Shown in pieces: positions 29,427 through 37,499 of a stretch of DNA of 45,750 bases; positions within the stretch are counted from its first letter, which is position 1; each line of letters begins with the position of its first letter. A program made the position numbers and the translations under genes. The notes under the pieces were generated by a model that saw nothing but the letters and a program-made list of their open reading frames with translations, was not told the DNA's origin and did no database searches. The stretch covers positions 1-45,750 of the forward strand of contig JAQGLY010000051.1 of the NCBI GenBank assembly GCA_028292625.1, read 5' to 3'. The stretch is from Herbaspirillum sp. Lineage in GTDB: Bacteria > Pseudomonadota > Gammaproteobacteria > Burkholderiales > Burkholderiaceae_D.

Positions 29427-30199
29427 TAAACTGCTTGAAAGGAGCTGAGGAACTGTCTGGTCCGTTCGCTGCGGGGGTGCTCGAAAAGCTGCTCCGGCGT
29501 TCCGGCCTCGACAATCCTGCCGTTCTCCATGAAAACCACCCGGTCCGCGATCTCGCGCGCGAACCCGAGTTCGTGCGTGACCACCAGCATCGTCATCCCG
29601 TCTTCGGCCAACGCGCGCATGACGCGCAGCACTTCTCCCTTTAACTCGGGATCGAGTGCCGAAGTGACTTCGTCGAACAGCATCAGTTTCGGCTCCATCG
29701 CCAGCGCGCGCGCAATCGCAATCCGTTGCTGCTGGCCGCCCGACAGCGAATGCGGATAGCTTTTTTCCTTGGCCTCCAGCCCGACTTTTTTCAGCAACCG
29801 GCGCGCCTGTTCGATCGCCAGCTGCGGCGCGACGCCTTTGACCCGTATCGGCGCCTCCGTAATGTTTTGCAAGACGGTCATGTGCGGAAACAAATTGAAC
29901 TGCTGGAACACCATGCCCAACTCACGCCGCAACACGTTCAGATGCTGCTCGGGCAATCTCATTCGCGATGCGGCGCCGGCCGGGCCGAAGCCGACCGGCT
30001 TGGAATCGAACACCACTTCGCCCGCTTCGAACGGCTCCAGAAAATTGATGCAGGAAAGCAGCGAACTTTTGCCGGAGCCGGACGGGCCGATGATCACCAC
30101 CACCTCGCCGGCTTCGACGGCAAGATCGACACCGTGCAAGACCTCCACCTGGCCGTAGCTTTTATGCAGGTTCGTAATACGGAGAATGGGCTTGGCCAT
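29426..30199 (-). CDS. ABC transporter ATPase (polar amino-acid type)
   Basis: 257 residues from the ATG at 30199, which overlaps the permease stop (TGATG). Walker A GPSGSGKS (38-45), Q-loop [12 protein letters not shown], signature [16 protein letters not shown], Walker [15 protein letters not shown] (E present) and H-loop VVTHELGFA are all intact. Closest in style to GlnQ/HisP. It powers the permease and binding protein of the same operon. A longer frame to 30229 runs into the permease gene and is rejected. Confidence 0.95.
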   Translation of the reverse strand: MAKPILRITNLHKSYGQVEVLHGVDLAVEAGEVVVIIGPSGSGKSSLLSCINFLEPFEAGEVVFDSKPVGFGPAGAASRMRLPEQHLNVLRRELGMVFQQFNLFPHMTVLQNITEAPIRVKGVAPQLAIEQARRLLKKVGLEAKEKSYPHSLSGGQQQRIAIARALAMEPKLMLFDEVTSALDPELKGEVLRVMRALAEDGMTMLVVTHELGFAREIADRVVFMENGRIVEAGTPEQLFEHPRSERTRQFLSSFQAV

Positions 30200-30852
30200 C
30201 AATGCATCCTGTAACGTTTTTCGAGCCACGCGTTGATGACCACCAGCGGCAGCGTAAGAATCAGGTAACCCAGCGCCACCCCGACAAACGGGCTGAAGCT
30301 GTTCGCTTTCCAGTTCATGAAATCGATGCCGGCGCGCAGCAGATCGGAGATCGCGATGGTCGAGACCAGCGAGGTATTCTTTATCAGGCTGATCAACTCA
30401 TTCGTCATCGGCGGCAGCACGCGCCGCAATGCCTGGGGAAGGATAATGCGGCGCATCGCCATTGGGTAAGACATGCCGAGCGCTCGGGCGGCGCGCATTT
30501 GTCCCGGATCGATCGACACGATTCCCCCGCGCAAGATCTCGCTCATATACGCGCCGTTCGTCATGCCCAGCGCAATCACGCCGACCATCATCGCGCTTAA
30601 CAGAATATGCGCCGAGGGCAGACCGTAATAGAGGAACAGCAGTGTCACCAGCACCGGAGTGGCGCGCATCAGCGTGACATAGCAAAACGCCGGCACCGCA
30701 AGATAGGGACGTGACGAAACCCGCGCCAGACCGCCGCAAATCCCCAACGCAAACCCCAGCAGCGCCGACAGCAGCGCAATGTTCGCGGTCACCAGCATGC
30801 CCTGCAGCAGTGACGGGACCGCTTCCCAAAAAATCGCTAAATCGAAATCCAT
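30199..30852 (-). CDS. ABC transporter permease (polar amino-acid type)
   Basis: 217 residues with about five membrane segments and the cytoplasmic EAA-like loop [23 protein letters not shown] (two adjacent blocks, about 117-139). [18 protein letters not shown] is the usual HisMQ/GlnP motif. A single permease gene implies a homodimer. First gene of the operon; GAAGAGA precedes the ATG at 30852. Its promoter should lie in the 233-nt gap shared with the divergent IclR gene. Confidence 0.93.
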   Translation of the reverse strand: MDFDLAIFWEAVPSLLQGMLVTANIALLSALLGFALGICGGLARVSSRPYLAVPAFCYVTLMRATPVLVTLLFLYYGLPSAHILLSAMMVGVIALGMTNGAYMSEILRGGIVSIDPGQMRAARALGMSYPMAMRRIILPQALRRVLPPMTNELISLIKNTSLVSTIAISDLLRAGIDFMNWKANSFSPFVGVALGYLILTLPLVVINAWLEKRYRMH

Positions 30853-31007
30853 GATCTCTTCAATGCAAAAGGAGTGGCAATGCCGCGACCGCGATGAGAC
30901 GCTTTATGCGGTGCTGATTGACATGTTCTCAAGGCTGGCCTGTTCTCTGCTTCTCCTGCTAAAACTATCGCTTTGAATGACGCGCATTGCGCCCCACGGA
31001 ATTCCCG

Positions 31008-31030
31008 ATTACGGAATATCATTCCGTAAT
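31008..31030. promoter_or_regulatory. IclR-type operator 1 (perfect 10-bp inverted repeat)
   Basis: ATTACGGAAT and ATTCCGTAAT flank a 3-bp centre with no mismatch. The GGAAT...ATTCC core resembles known IclR-family boxes. It sits in the gap between the divergent transporter operon and the regulator gene, 78 nt... upstream of the regulator start counted from its left end, where it could control both. Inferred operator. Confidence 0.7.
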
Positions 31031-31055
31031 ACGAGTTTCGTGCGTGATAATATAG

Positions 31056-31070
31056 CGGAATTAAATTCCG
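31056..31070. promoter_or_regulatory. IclR-type operator 2 (CGGAATT-A-AATTCCG)
   Basis: A 7-bp perfect inverted repeat that repeats the CGGAAT/ATTCCG half-site of operator 1, located 15 nt upstream of the regulator ATG. Binding here would block ribosome access or promoter clearance of the regulator gene itself, consistent with autorepression. Confidence 0.65.
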
Positions 31071-31085
31071 TTATCAATAAAAAAT

Positions 31086-31895
31086 ATGCCGGCCTCTTTC
31101 TCCGTTGAGCGCATTTTCGATGTGCTCGAAGTCCTGTCGGATGCGCCTGGCGGTCTGTCCGTGACCGAACTCGCGCATCGTCTCTCCATGCCGCAAAGCG
31201 CGACGCATCGGGCGCTGACGGCGCTGGTCTCGCGCGGCATCGTGATGCAACCCCAGACGGGGCGCGAGTACCGGCTCACATTGAGCTTGCCCAGTCTGGG
31301 CATCCGGTTTCTGTCCGGCTTGCGGATAAGCGATATTTTTCAGCCGGTGCTCGACGAGCTTGCGCGGCACAGCAAGGAGCACGTGCGGCTCGCGATCGGC
31401 AATCCGGACCATAGCCTGATATGGCTGTACAAGGCGCAGGGCGCCGACTCGGGTGTGCGTATCGATTCACGCTCGGGCCGTCCGGTCGAACTGCATTTGA
31501 CGGCCGCCGGCAAGGCGTGGCTGGCCGCGCTGCCGTCGAAGGATGCGATCGCCATGGCGCAAGCCGGAGGACTGGGCAAGGAAAGCGGCGAACTTGGCGA
31601 ACATGCGATACGCACAAAGAAGGAACTGCTGGCCGAACTGCAGGCCATCCGGGAGCGGGATATCGCGTATGAAATCGAGGAAGGCGTGCCAGGCGTGTCG
31701 GCGCTCGGCTGCGTGGTCTATGCGACCGTTGCGGCCGAACGGCGCATGGTAGGCGCGCTGTCGATCGCGGGGCCGACTTTCCGGATGAATCGGGAGCGCC
31801 TGGAAAGCTATGCCGACGCAATCAAGGCGGCAGCGGTAAAGCTGGAAAAGCTGTGGCCTTCCATTCAGTGGGCCGCTGCGGACGATAGTTTGTGA
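31086..31895 (+). CDS. IclR-family transcriptional regulator
   Basis: 269 residues. The winged helix is at 1-65 (SVERIFDVLEVLSDAPGGLSV, ELAHRLSMPQSATHRALTAL). The effector domain follows with LIWLYKAQGADSGVRIDSRSGRPVELHLTAAGKAWLA and DIAYEIEEGVPGVSALGCVVY, both classic IclR. Divergent from the eight-gene catabolic operon, so it is the probable local repressor or activator responding to a pathway metabolite. No good ribosome site precedes the ATG, and a palindrome lies immediately upstream. Confidence 0.93.
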   Translation: MPASFSVERIFDVLEVLSDAPGGLSVTELAHRLSMPQSATHRALTALVSRGIVMQPQTGREYRLTLSLPSLGIRFLSGLRISDIFQPVLDELARHSKEHVRLAIGNPDHSLIWLYKAQGADSGVRIDSRSGRPVELHLTAAGKAWLAALPSKDAIAMAQAGGLGKESGELGEHAIRTKKELLAELQAIRERDIAYEIEEGVPGVSALGCVVYATVAAERRMVGALSIAGPTFRMNRERLESYADAIKAAAVKLEKLWPSIQWAAADDSL

Positions 31896-32022
31896 TCCGG
31901 GCGGCGGTCAAAGCCGCGTAGATGCCCCCATAGACATTTTCTCCTGTTACACCAAGTTACGTTTGCTACAATGGCCCGTCAAACCACGGGATCAACCATT
32001 GTCCTACCAGGAGAAAAACCGC

Positions 32023-33612
32023 ATGTTCCAATTCCTTTCTTTACGACCTCTACTTGCCTTGGCCATCGTCGGAATGGTCGGTAGCACACCGGCTTGTGCG
32101 GCAGATAAAGCACCCGTCACGGACAAGATGTCGCCCAACGGCACATTTGACATGCTGGAGGCCAACATTCAGAGCATTCAAAAGGCCCTCGCCGCCAAAA
32201 AAATCTCGTCCGAAGATCTGGTGAAATTTTATCTGGCCCGTATTGACAAGTACGACCAGCAAGGACCCAAACTCAATGCGGTCATCACGCTCAATCCCAA
32301 GGCGCTGGAAGAAGCGAAAGCCCTCGATACGGAAAGAAGAACCAAGGGTCCCAGAGGGCCTCTGCATGGCATCCCTGTTGTTTTGAAGGATAACTACGAC
32401 ACCTTCGATATGCCGACTTCCGGCGGCAACAAGGCGATGGCAAACAGCCAGCCCGCTAAGGATGCGTTTCTCGCCAAAAAATTGCGCGATGCAGGCGCGA
32501 TTATCATCGCCAAAACCAATTTGCATGAGCTGGCCCGCGCCGGCACGACGATGAGTTCCCGCGGCGGGCAAACCCTGAACCCGTACGACCTGACGAGGAC
32601 TCCCGGCGGTTCGAGCGGCGGCACCGCCGATGCCGTGGCCGCTAACTTCGCGGTGGCGGGCATGGGATCGGACACGGTCAACTCGGTGCGCTCGCCGGCG
32701 TCCGCCGTCAACCTGGTCGGCTTCCGGCCGACTTATGGACTGTTAAGCCGCAGCGGAATCATTCCTGCCGCATTGACTCAGGACATGGCCGGCCCCCTTA
32801 CGCGCTCTGTCGCCGATGCGGCAGTGATGTTGAATGTATTGGCGGGGGTCGATCCCACGGACGCGATTACCGCGGCTGCACGAGGCCATATCGCTGCGGA
32901 CTACACTGCATTTCTGAAGAAAAACGGGCTGAAGGGCAAGCGCTTGGGCGTGGTGCAGGCCATTGTCGGTACCGATCCCGAAGTCAACAAAGTCTTTAAT
33001 AAAGCGCTGGACGATCTGAAAGCGCAAGGCGCGGAGATTATCTATATTCAGGACCCAAACTTCGACGCCGGAAAAATTTCAAAAGAGTGCGACGTGCAGG
33101 TTTATGAAAGCAATCCGAATCTGGATGACTACTTCAAAACGCTTGGGCCAAACGCGCCGATCCATAGCAGCGCAGAGCTGATCGCAACCGGCACATTGGA
33201 TAAATCGATTCAGAAGCTGATGAACGATTCTCAGGCGCTGATGCCGAATAATTTGAGCGACCCTAATTACAAGAAAGCACTGGAGAACGGAGCCGCGCTA
33301 AGAGTACTGGTCAAGAAAACCATGGATGACAACAAGCTGGATGCCATGATTTATCCACATCAGCAGGTACTGGTTGCCAAGATCGCCGACGGCGGACAAC
33401 CCGGTCGCAACGGCATCCTTGCATCGATTGCTCAAACGCCTGCCATTACCGTTCCCGGTGGCTTCTCGACGCCGAATGCCGATGCCGCGCTGGGGGTTCC
33501 TGTTGGAATTGAATTCATGGGTCGTCAATGGAGTGAGCCGAAGCTGATTGAAATTGCTTATGCTTATGAACAAGCCACAAAGCACCGTCGCCTTCCAACG
33601 CTGACGCCTTAA
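32023..33612 (+). CDS. Exported amidase-signature hydrolase
   Basis: 529 residues from the ATG at 32023 (AGGAG upstream); the signal peptide ends near TPACA. Triad residues are K122 (VVLKDNYD), S197 in GGSSGG and S221. The nucleophile motif is unusual: the normal GGS reads VNS (SDTVNSVRSPAS), as in a subgroup of secreted bacterial amidases. The GTTMSSRGGQTLNPYDLTRTPGG segment is conserved. It would hydrolyse amides in the periplasm. It follows the IclR gene by 127 nt and may feed the transporter operon or be unrelated. A hairpin terminator follows. Confidence 0.9.
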   Translation: MFQFLSLRPLLALAIVGMVGSTPACAADKAPVTDKMSPNGTFDMLEANIQSIQKALAAKKISSEDLVKFYLARIDKYDQQGPKLNAVITLNPKALEEAKALDTERRTKGPRGPLHGIPVVLKDNYDTFDMPTSGGNKAMANSQPAKDAFLAKKLRDAGAIIIAKTNLHELARAGTTMSSRGGQTLNPYDLTRTPGGSSGGTADAVAANFAVAGMGSDTVNSVRSPASAVNLVGFRPTYGLLSRSGIIPAALTQDMAGPLTRSVADAAVMLNVLAGVDPTDAITAAARGHIAADYTAFLKKNGLKGKRLGVVQAIVGTDPEVNKVFNKALDDLKAQGAEIIYIQDPNFDAGKISKECDVQVYESNPNLDDYFKTLGPNAPIHSSAELIATGTLDKSIQKLMNDSQALMPNNLSDPNYKKALENGAALRVLVKKTMDDNKLDAMIYPHQQVLVAKIADGGQPGRNGILASIAQTPAITVPGGFSTPNADAALGVPVGIEFMGRQWSEPKLIEIAYAYEQATKHRRLPTLTP

Positions 33613-33664
33613 GCGGCAGGTTTGTCCACCGCACAGGCTTCCCTCCAGGAGCCGTGCAAACATC

Positions 33665-33695
33665 TAGCCCAACCCCAGAGGTTGGGCTAATGCTT
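33665..33695 (+). terminator. Intrinsic terminator after exported amidase
   Basis: TAGCCCAACC (33665-33674) and GGTTGGGCTA (33680-33689) pair perfectly around CCAGA, then ATGCTTTCT. It lies 53 nt after the amidase stop. The T-run is short and interrupted. Confidence 0.75.
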
Positions 33696-33858
33696 TCTGA
33701 ATCGGCATAAACAACTCCCGTTTAACACACTCACGATCGGCTTCCCGGATACGGCGAACCCGATAAATTTTTAGCGAGCATCTAAGTGAGCGCTAAGTAT
33801 TCGACATCACAATATTCCACAGTCAGTAGCCATCCCCAACTCAAATTAAGGATCGCAA

Positions 33859-34701
33859 ATGCAACCGTCCATTGTTTTTATCAAGAATACCGGCTTGCTC
33901 GTTTCGGACCTGCCGGCAGCCGGCGGCGGCGCCTGGATGCTCAACAAGGTGCCGCAGATTTCGCTCATTTTCTGGATCATCAAAATCCTGTCGACCACCG
34001 TAGGCGAAACGGGCGCCGACTATCTTGCGATTAACGTCGGCCTTGGAACGGCCGTTACCGGCGCCATCATGACGGCTCTTTTAATATCGGCGTTGGTATT
34101 GCAATTTCGAATGAACCGCTATGTGCCGTGGATTTACTGGATGACCGTGGTGCTGTTGAGCGTAGCCGGCACGCAGATAACCGATGCGCTGACCGACGGC
34201 CTGAATGTCAGTCTTTACGCCAGCACCGCCACTTTCAGCCTGATGCTGGCCGCGCTCTTTGCGATCTGGTACCGGAGCGAACATACTCTCTCGATCAAAA
34301 GCATCGTCACCCATCGGCGCGAGCTTTTCTATTGGGCTGCGATTCTGCTCACCTTTGCCTTGGGTACCGCTGCCGGCGATCTGACGAGCGAGGCGCTTGG
34401 CCTGGGCTTCAGGCTGGGCGTGTTGGCATTCGGCGTGCTGATTGCCGCCGCCGCGCTGGCGTATCGTCTTGGCGCAAGTCCCGTGCTGACGTTCTGGCTC
34501 ACCTATATTTTGACTCGCCCGCTGGGCGCGTGTCTCGGCGATTGGCTGTCGCAATCCAGGGAGTACGGCGGTCTGGGATGGGGCACGATCATAACAAGCG
34601 TTGTATTCCTCGTCGTCATTATTGCGCTGGTGGTGTGGCTAAGCCAGTCAGGCAAGCGCCAGCGGAAAGCCACAGGTGCATTGTTTGTCCGGGTGAAGTA
34701 A
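33859..34701 (+). CDS. COG4705/DUF347-type membrane protein
   Basis: 280 residues with about eight hydrophobic segments in two similar halves. KVPQISLIFWIIKILSTTVGETGADYL and the second-half LTFALGTAAGDLTSEALGLGF, with TFWLTYILTRPLGACLGDWL, are the repeated DUF347 pattern with invariant acidic and Gly residues (VGETGAD, AAGDL, LGDWL). Members are inner-membrane proteins, suggested to transport metal. AAGGA precedes the ATG. Monocistronic. Confidence 0.85.
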   Translation: MQPSIVFIKNTGLLVSDLPAAGGGAWMLNKVPQISLIFWIIKILSTTVGETGADYLAINVGLGTAVTGAIMTALLISALVLQFRMNRYVPWIYWMTVVLLSVAGTQITDALTDGLNVSLYASTATFSLMLAALFAIWYRSEHTLSIKSIVTHRRELFYWAAILLTFALGTAAGDLTSEALGLGFRLGVLAFGVLIAAAALAYRLGASPVLTFWLTYILTRPLGACLGDWLSQSREYGGLGWGTIITSVVFLVVIIALVVWLSQSGKRQRKATGALFVRVK

Positions 34702-34912
34702 GCAGTCAAGCAAACTGCCGATGGAGGCGAACAAAGGTAGCAACCCAACACAGCGCGCATTGTTGGCAGCAGCCGGTGCGCCGCATGATGTCCTACATGA
34801 GAAAGCGCCCTACTTCCCATATTGCTCAAGCGATACATTCGTTATGATCAACTCATCCATTCAACGCCACGGCGTGAGTGGAAACGGTTCAACCATCCCA
34901 TAAGGAGAGAAT

Positions 34913-35098
34913 ATGAACAAGGATCAAGTTAAAGGCGCAGTGAAAGAAGCTGCCGGTACCGTACAACGCAAGGCCGGTGAAATCACTGGCAGCAAAGAAC
35001 AACAACTGAAGGGCTCGGCCCGCGAAATTGAAGGCACCTTGCAAAAAGGTTATGGCGACGTAAAAGAAGCCGTTAAAAACGACGCCAACAAGCGTTGA
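34913..35098 (+). CDS. CsbD family stress protein
   Basis: 61 residues: MNKDQVKGAVKEAAGTVQRK, GEITGSKEQQLKGSAREIEG and a C-terminal YGDVKEAVKN. This is the full CsbD pattern, a small hydrophilic protein of unknown molecular function induced by general stress in many bacteria. AAGGAGAG gives a strong ribosome site. A terminator follows 68 nt downstream, and a second stress-type gene follows after it. Confidence 0.93.
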   Translation: MNKDQVKGAVKEAAGTVQRKAGEITGSKEQQLKGSAREIEGTLQKGYGDVKEAVKNDANKR

Positions 35099-35165
35099 TA
35101 CCGAATTGATGGCATCGGTCACTTTCCAGATAGCTCTGGACTGATGATGTCATACGATTGCGAAG

Positions 35166-35186
35166 GCTCGCTTTGGCGAGCTTTTT
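35166..35186 (+). terminator. Intrinsic terminator after csbD-like gene
   Basis: GCTCGC-TTTG-GCGAGC stem-loop followed by TTTTTC, 68 nt after the CsbD stop codon. Short but classical. Confidence 0.85.
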
Positions 35187-35257
35187 CACTTGACGTAGCC
35201 GGTTATCTTTCAAAATGCCCTGGATGTCATCGGGCTTAAACAATAAAAAGGACTACC

Positions 35258-35509
35258 ATGGAACACGGAATTCTTGCTTGGCTGATTATTGGCGCAATTG
35301 CGGGCTGGCTCGCCGGCGTATTGGTTAAAGGCGGCGGCTTTGGCGTCCTGATCGATATCGTGATCGGTATCGTTGGAGCGTTTATCGGCGGTTGGCTTGC
35401 GGGTGTACTCGGCATCGGTATCGGCGGCGGCATGATCGCGTCGATCATCACCGCGACCTTGGGCGCTGTGGTCTTGCTGTTTTTATTGCGGCTTATCCGG
35501 CGCGCATAG
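35258..35509 (+). CDS. GlsB/YeaQ/YmgE-type small membrane protein
   Basis: 83 residues, almost wholly hydrophobic, in three segments: ILAWLIIGAIAGWLAGVLVKGGG, GVLIDIVIGIVGAFIGGWLAG, and IITATLGAVVLLFLLRLIRRA (split here as three blocks). This is the transglycosylase-associated/GlsB family of the inner membrane, linked to stress resistance. AAAAAGGA precedes the ATG. Placed between two terminators, so it is its own transcript. Confidence 0.93.
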   Translation: MEHGILAWLIIGAIAGWLAGVLVKGGGFGVLIDIVIGIVGAFIGGWLAGVLGIGIGGGMIASIITATLGAVVLLFLLRLIRRA

Positions 35510-35526
35510 CGACTAAAAATTGAAAC

Positions 35527-35559
35527 AAAAAAGGCGGCGAACCATTCGCCGCCTTTTTT
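35527..35559. terminator. Bidirectional intrinsic terminator
   Basis: AAAAAAGGCGGCGA (35527-35540) pairs perfectly with TCGCCGCCTTTTTT (35546-35559) around a 5-nt loop. It ends the GlsB-type gene and could equally end a minus-strand transcript from 35690. Confidence 0.93.
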
Positions 35560-35564
35560 ATTCG

Positions 35565-35690
35565 TCAGCGTTTTTGAATACCTGCCCGAACGCCCTCCAT
35601 ATCGGCCCTGACATAGGGAACCCCCAGCCCGAGCGAGCCGTCAATCGCATCAACGCTTGACAGGCTTGCAAGCCAGGCGTATAAAACCAT
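35565..35690 (-). CDS. Possible 41-residue ORF divergent from the ArsR fusion
   Basis: An ATG at 35690 opens 41 codons ending GIQKR; the internal part reads DGSLGLGVPYVRADMEGVRAG, which has ordinary protein-like composition. Its start lies inside the ArsR-type operator and it ends 6 nt before the bidirectional terminator, so transcription signals would fit. It could instead be the 3' remnant of an older gene. No homologue recognised. Confidence 0.25.
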   Translation of the reverse strand: MVLYAWLASLSSVDAIDGSLGLGVPYVRADMEGVRAGIQKR

Positions 35691-35712
35691 TTACTTATAA
35701 AACTAAATGGTT
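35685..35712. promoter_or_regulatory. ArsR-type operator AACCATTTA-N10-TAAATGGTT
   Basis: Perfect 9-bp inverted arms at 35685-35693 and 35704-35712 with a 10-bp AT-rich centre containing TATAAA. It ends 4 nt before the ATG of the ArsR-SRPBCC gene, so bound protein would cover promoter and start. Probable autoregulatory site. Confidence 0.7.
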
Positions 35713-35716
35713 ATAT

Positions 35717-36523
35717 ATGCAAACCGACTCTCTCAGCGCCGTCTTCTCCGCACTCGCCGACCCGACAAGGCGCGCCATCCTGGCTCGGCTTGGGACGGGC
35801 GACCTCAACGTGACGGAACTCGGCCAACCTTTCAACATGAGCCAGCCGGCGATCTCGAAACATCTCAAGGTTCTCGAAAGCGCCGGCTTGATCAGCCGCG
35901 GGCGGGCGGCGCAGTCGCGGCCGTGCCGGCTCGAAGCGGCGCCGCTCAAGGAGGCGGCCGCGTGGGTCGAAAAATATCGCCATTTCTGGGAGCAGAGCTT
36001 TGAGCGGCTTGACGGCTATCTGATGGAACTTCAATCACAGGAGACTCACATGAACCAAGCAAATGACATTGCCGCGAATGCGGAGCGGGAACTGCTGATC
36101 ACACGCATTTTCAAGGCGCCGCGCGCACTGGTCTTCAAGGCCTGGATCACACCCGAGCATCTGGCGCACTGGTCGGGCCCGCACGGCTTCACCACGCCGC
36201 ACTATTCGATGGACCCGCGGCCGGGCGGCGCCTACCGCGCCTGTTTGCGCGCTCCCGATGGCGCCGAGCATTGGGTGCAAGGCGTCTACCGCGAAATCGT
36301 CGAGCCGGAGCGGCTGGTCTTCACTCATGCGTGGGAAGATGCGGCCGGCAAGCCGGGCAACGAGACCCTCGTGACCGTGACCTTCGCCGACAATGCCGGG
36401 CAGACGATAATGACCTTCCATCAGGCCCGGTTCGAATCGGTGGAATCGCGCGACGGGCATCGCGGCGGATGGACCGGCAGCTTCGAGCGCCTCGACGCCT
36501 ATTTGGCGGAGGTCGGCAAATGA
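35717..36523 (+). CDS. ArsR-type HTH regulator fused to SRPBCC (AHSA1) domain
   Basis: 268 residues. Residues 1-100 are an ArsR winged helix (VFSALADPTRRAILARLGTGD, NMSQPAISKHLKVLESAGLISR). Residues 112-268 are an AHSA1-type START fold (LLITRIFKAPRALVFKAWITPEHLAHW, GGWTGSFERLDAYLAEVGK) that binds hydrophobic ligands. These are normally two adjacent genes. Here no stop separates them, yet an in-frame ATG at 36050 has its own ACAGGAG site 6 nt upstream, so a free SRPBCC protein may also be made. The start at 35717 follows the operator; an earlier frame start at 35657 would read through it. Overlaps the GST gene by ATGA. Confidence 0.88.
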   Translation: MQTDSLSAVFSALADPTRRAILARLGTGDLNVTELGQPFNMSQPAISKHLKVLESAGLISRGRAAQSRPCRLEAAPLKEAAAWVEKYRHFWEQSFERLDGYLMELQSQETHMNQANDIAANAERELLITRIFKAPRALVFKAWITPEHLAHWSGPHGFTTPHYSMDPRPGGAYRACLRAPDGAEHWVQGVYREIVEPERLVFTHAWEDAAGKPGNETLVTVTFADNAGQTIMTFHQARFESVESRDGHRGGWTGSFERLDAYLAEVGK

Positions 36524-37131
36524 AGCTCTACTACTGCGAAACGCTGAACCCGCGGAAGGCCTGCGCAGTTGCGCGCTACTTGAATTCGCCGGTGGAATTC
36601 ATCCGCGTCAACCTGGCCAAAGGCGAGCACAAGACGCCCGAGTTCCTCGCGATCAATCCGAACGGAAAAGTCCCCGTGCTGCAGGATGGGGACATGACGC
36701 TGTGGGAGGCTAACGCGATCATGTGCCATCTGTCCAACGCGGCGGACGCCCATCTGTGGCCGCAGGATGCGCCGCGCCAGGTCGAGATCATGCGCTGGCT
36801 TAGCTGGGATGCGCACCACTTCACGCGCCACGCCGGCACGCTCTACTTCGAGAACATCATCAAGCCGATGATCGGCATGGGCGAACCGGTTGCGGCGGCG
36901 GTGGACAGCGCCACCGCATTTTTCAGGACCAATGCGGCGATACTTGATGCGCACCTCGGCAAGCGGAAATTCCTGGTCGGCGATGCGCTGACGATAGCGG
37001 ACTTCGCGACGGCGGTCACGCTACCGTATGCCGATGCAGCGAAAATACCGCTCGACGAATTCCCGGCAATCCGGCGCTGGCACGCGCGCTTGCAGGAATT
37101 GCCTGCATGGCGAGAACCGTTCCCTGCATAA
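36520..37131 (+). CDS. Glutathione S-transferase family protein
   Basis: 203 residues, start coupled to the preceding stop (ATGA). The N-terminal thioredoxin domain shows MKLYYCETLNPRKACAVARYL, NPNGKVPVLQDGD (cis-Pro) and LWEANAIMCHLS (the ESxAI-like glutathione site). The C-terminal helical domain has FLVGDALTIADFATA. A cytosolic GST for conjugating or reducing small molecules. Co-transcribed with the ArsR-SRPBCC regulator, so it is probably induced by the same ligand. Confidence 0.92.
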   Translation: MKLYYCETLNPRKACAVARYLNSPVEFIRVNLAKGEHKTPEFLAINPNGKVPVLQDGDMTLWEANAIMCHLSNAADAHLWPQDAPRQVEIMRWLSWDAHHFTRHAGTLYFENIIKPMIGMGEPVAAAVDSATAFFRTNAAILDAHLGKRKFLVGDALTIADFATAVTLPYADAAKIPLDEFPAIRRWHARLQELPAWREPFPA

Positions 37132-37499
37132 ACCACACGATCCGGGGGTCAGGTCTGATACAGGAAGCAACAGAGATTAGACAATCGAACCCGGGAACAT
37201 GTGGTCCGGCTGGAATATCCGATCAGGGCGCCAAGCCAGCCCGCGTAGATCGCAATAACCAACGGGCAGTGCGTCCTACGCGCGCTGCCCACGGTTCTCT
37301 ATTGTTTTTGAAAAACTAATGCTAGTCTTGCCGATATGCATTCCGAAGCCAAAGACAATATTGTAACGATTGCTGCAATTGGCCTCGTAGACTACTACGC
37401 CTTCGCCGATATCGCGCACCATGCCTTTGGTCTTGGTGCCGGATGCTTGGCACTTGGCGGCCGGAGCAACTCGTTGTCTGATAAAAGCAGGGAGCGAAA
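37132..37499. other. 368-nt region without a convincing gene
   Basis: It contains a hairpin, GGGCAGTGCG (37264-37273) with CGCGCTGCCC (37281-37290), followed by TATTGTTTTTG, a probable terminator for the GST operon. A 79-codon frame from 37336 has a low-complexity tail and overlaps the next gene's ribosome site; I do not consider it real. The last 20 nt hold GGGAG for the gene at 37500. Confidence 0.55.
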
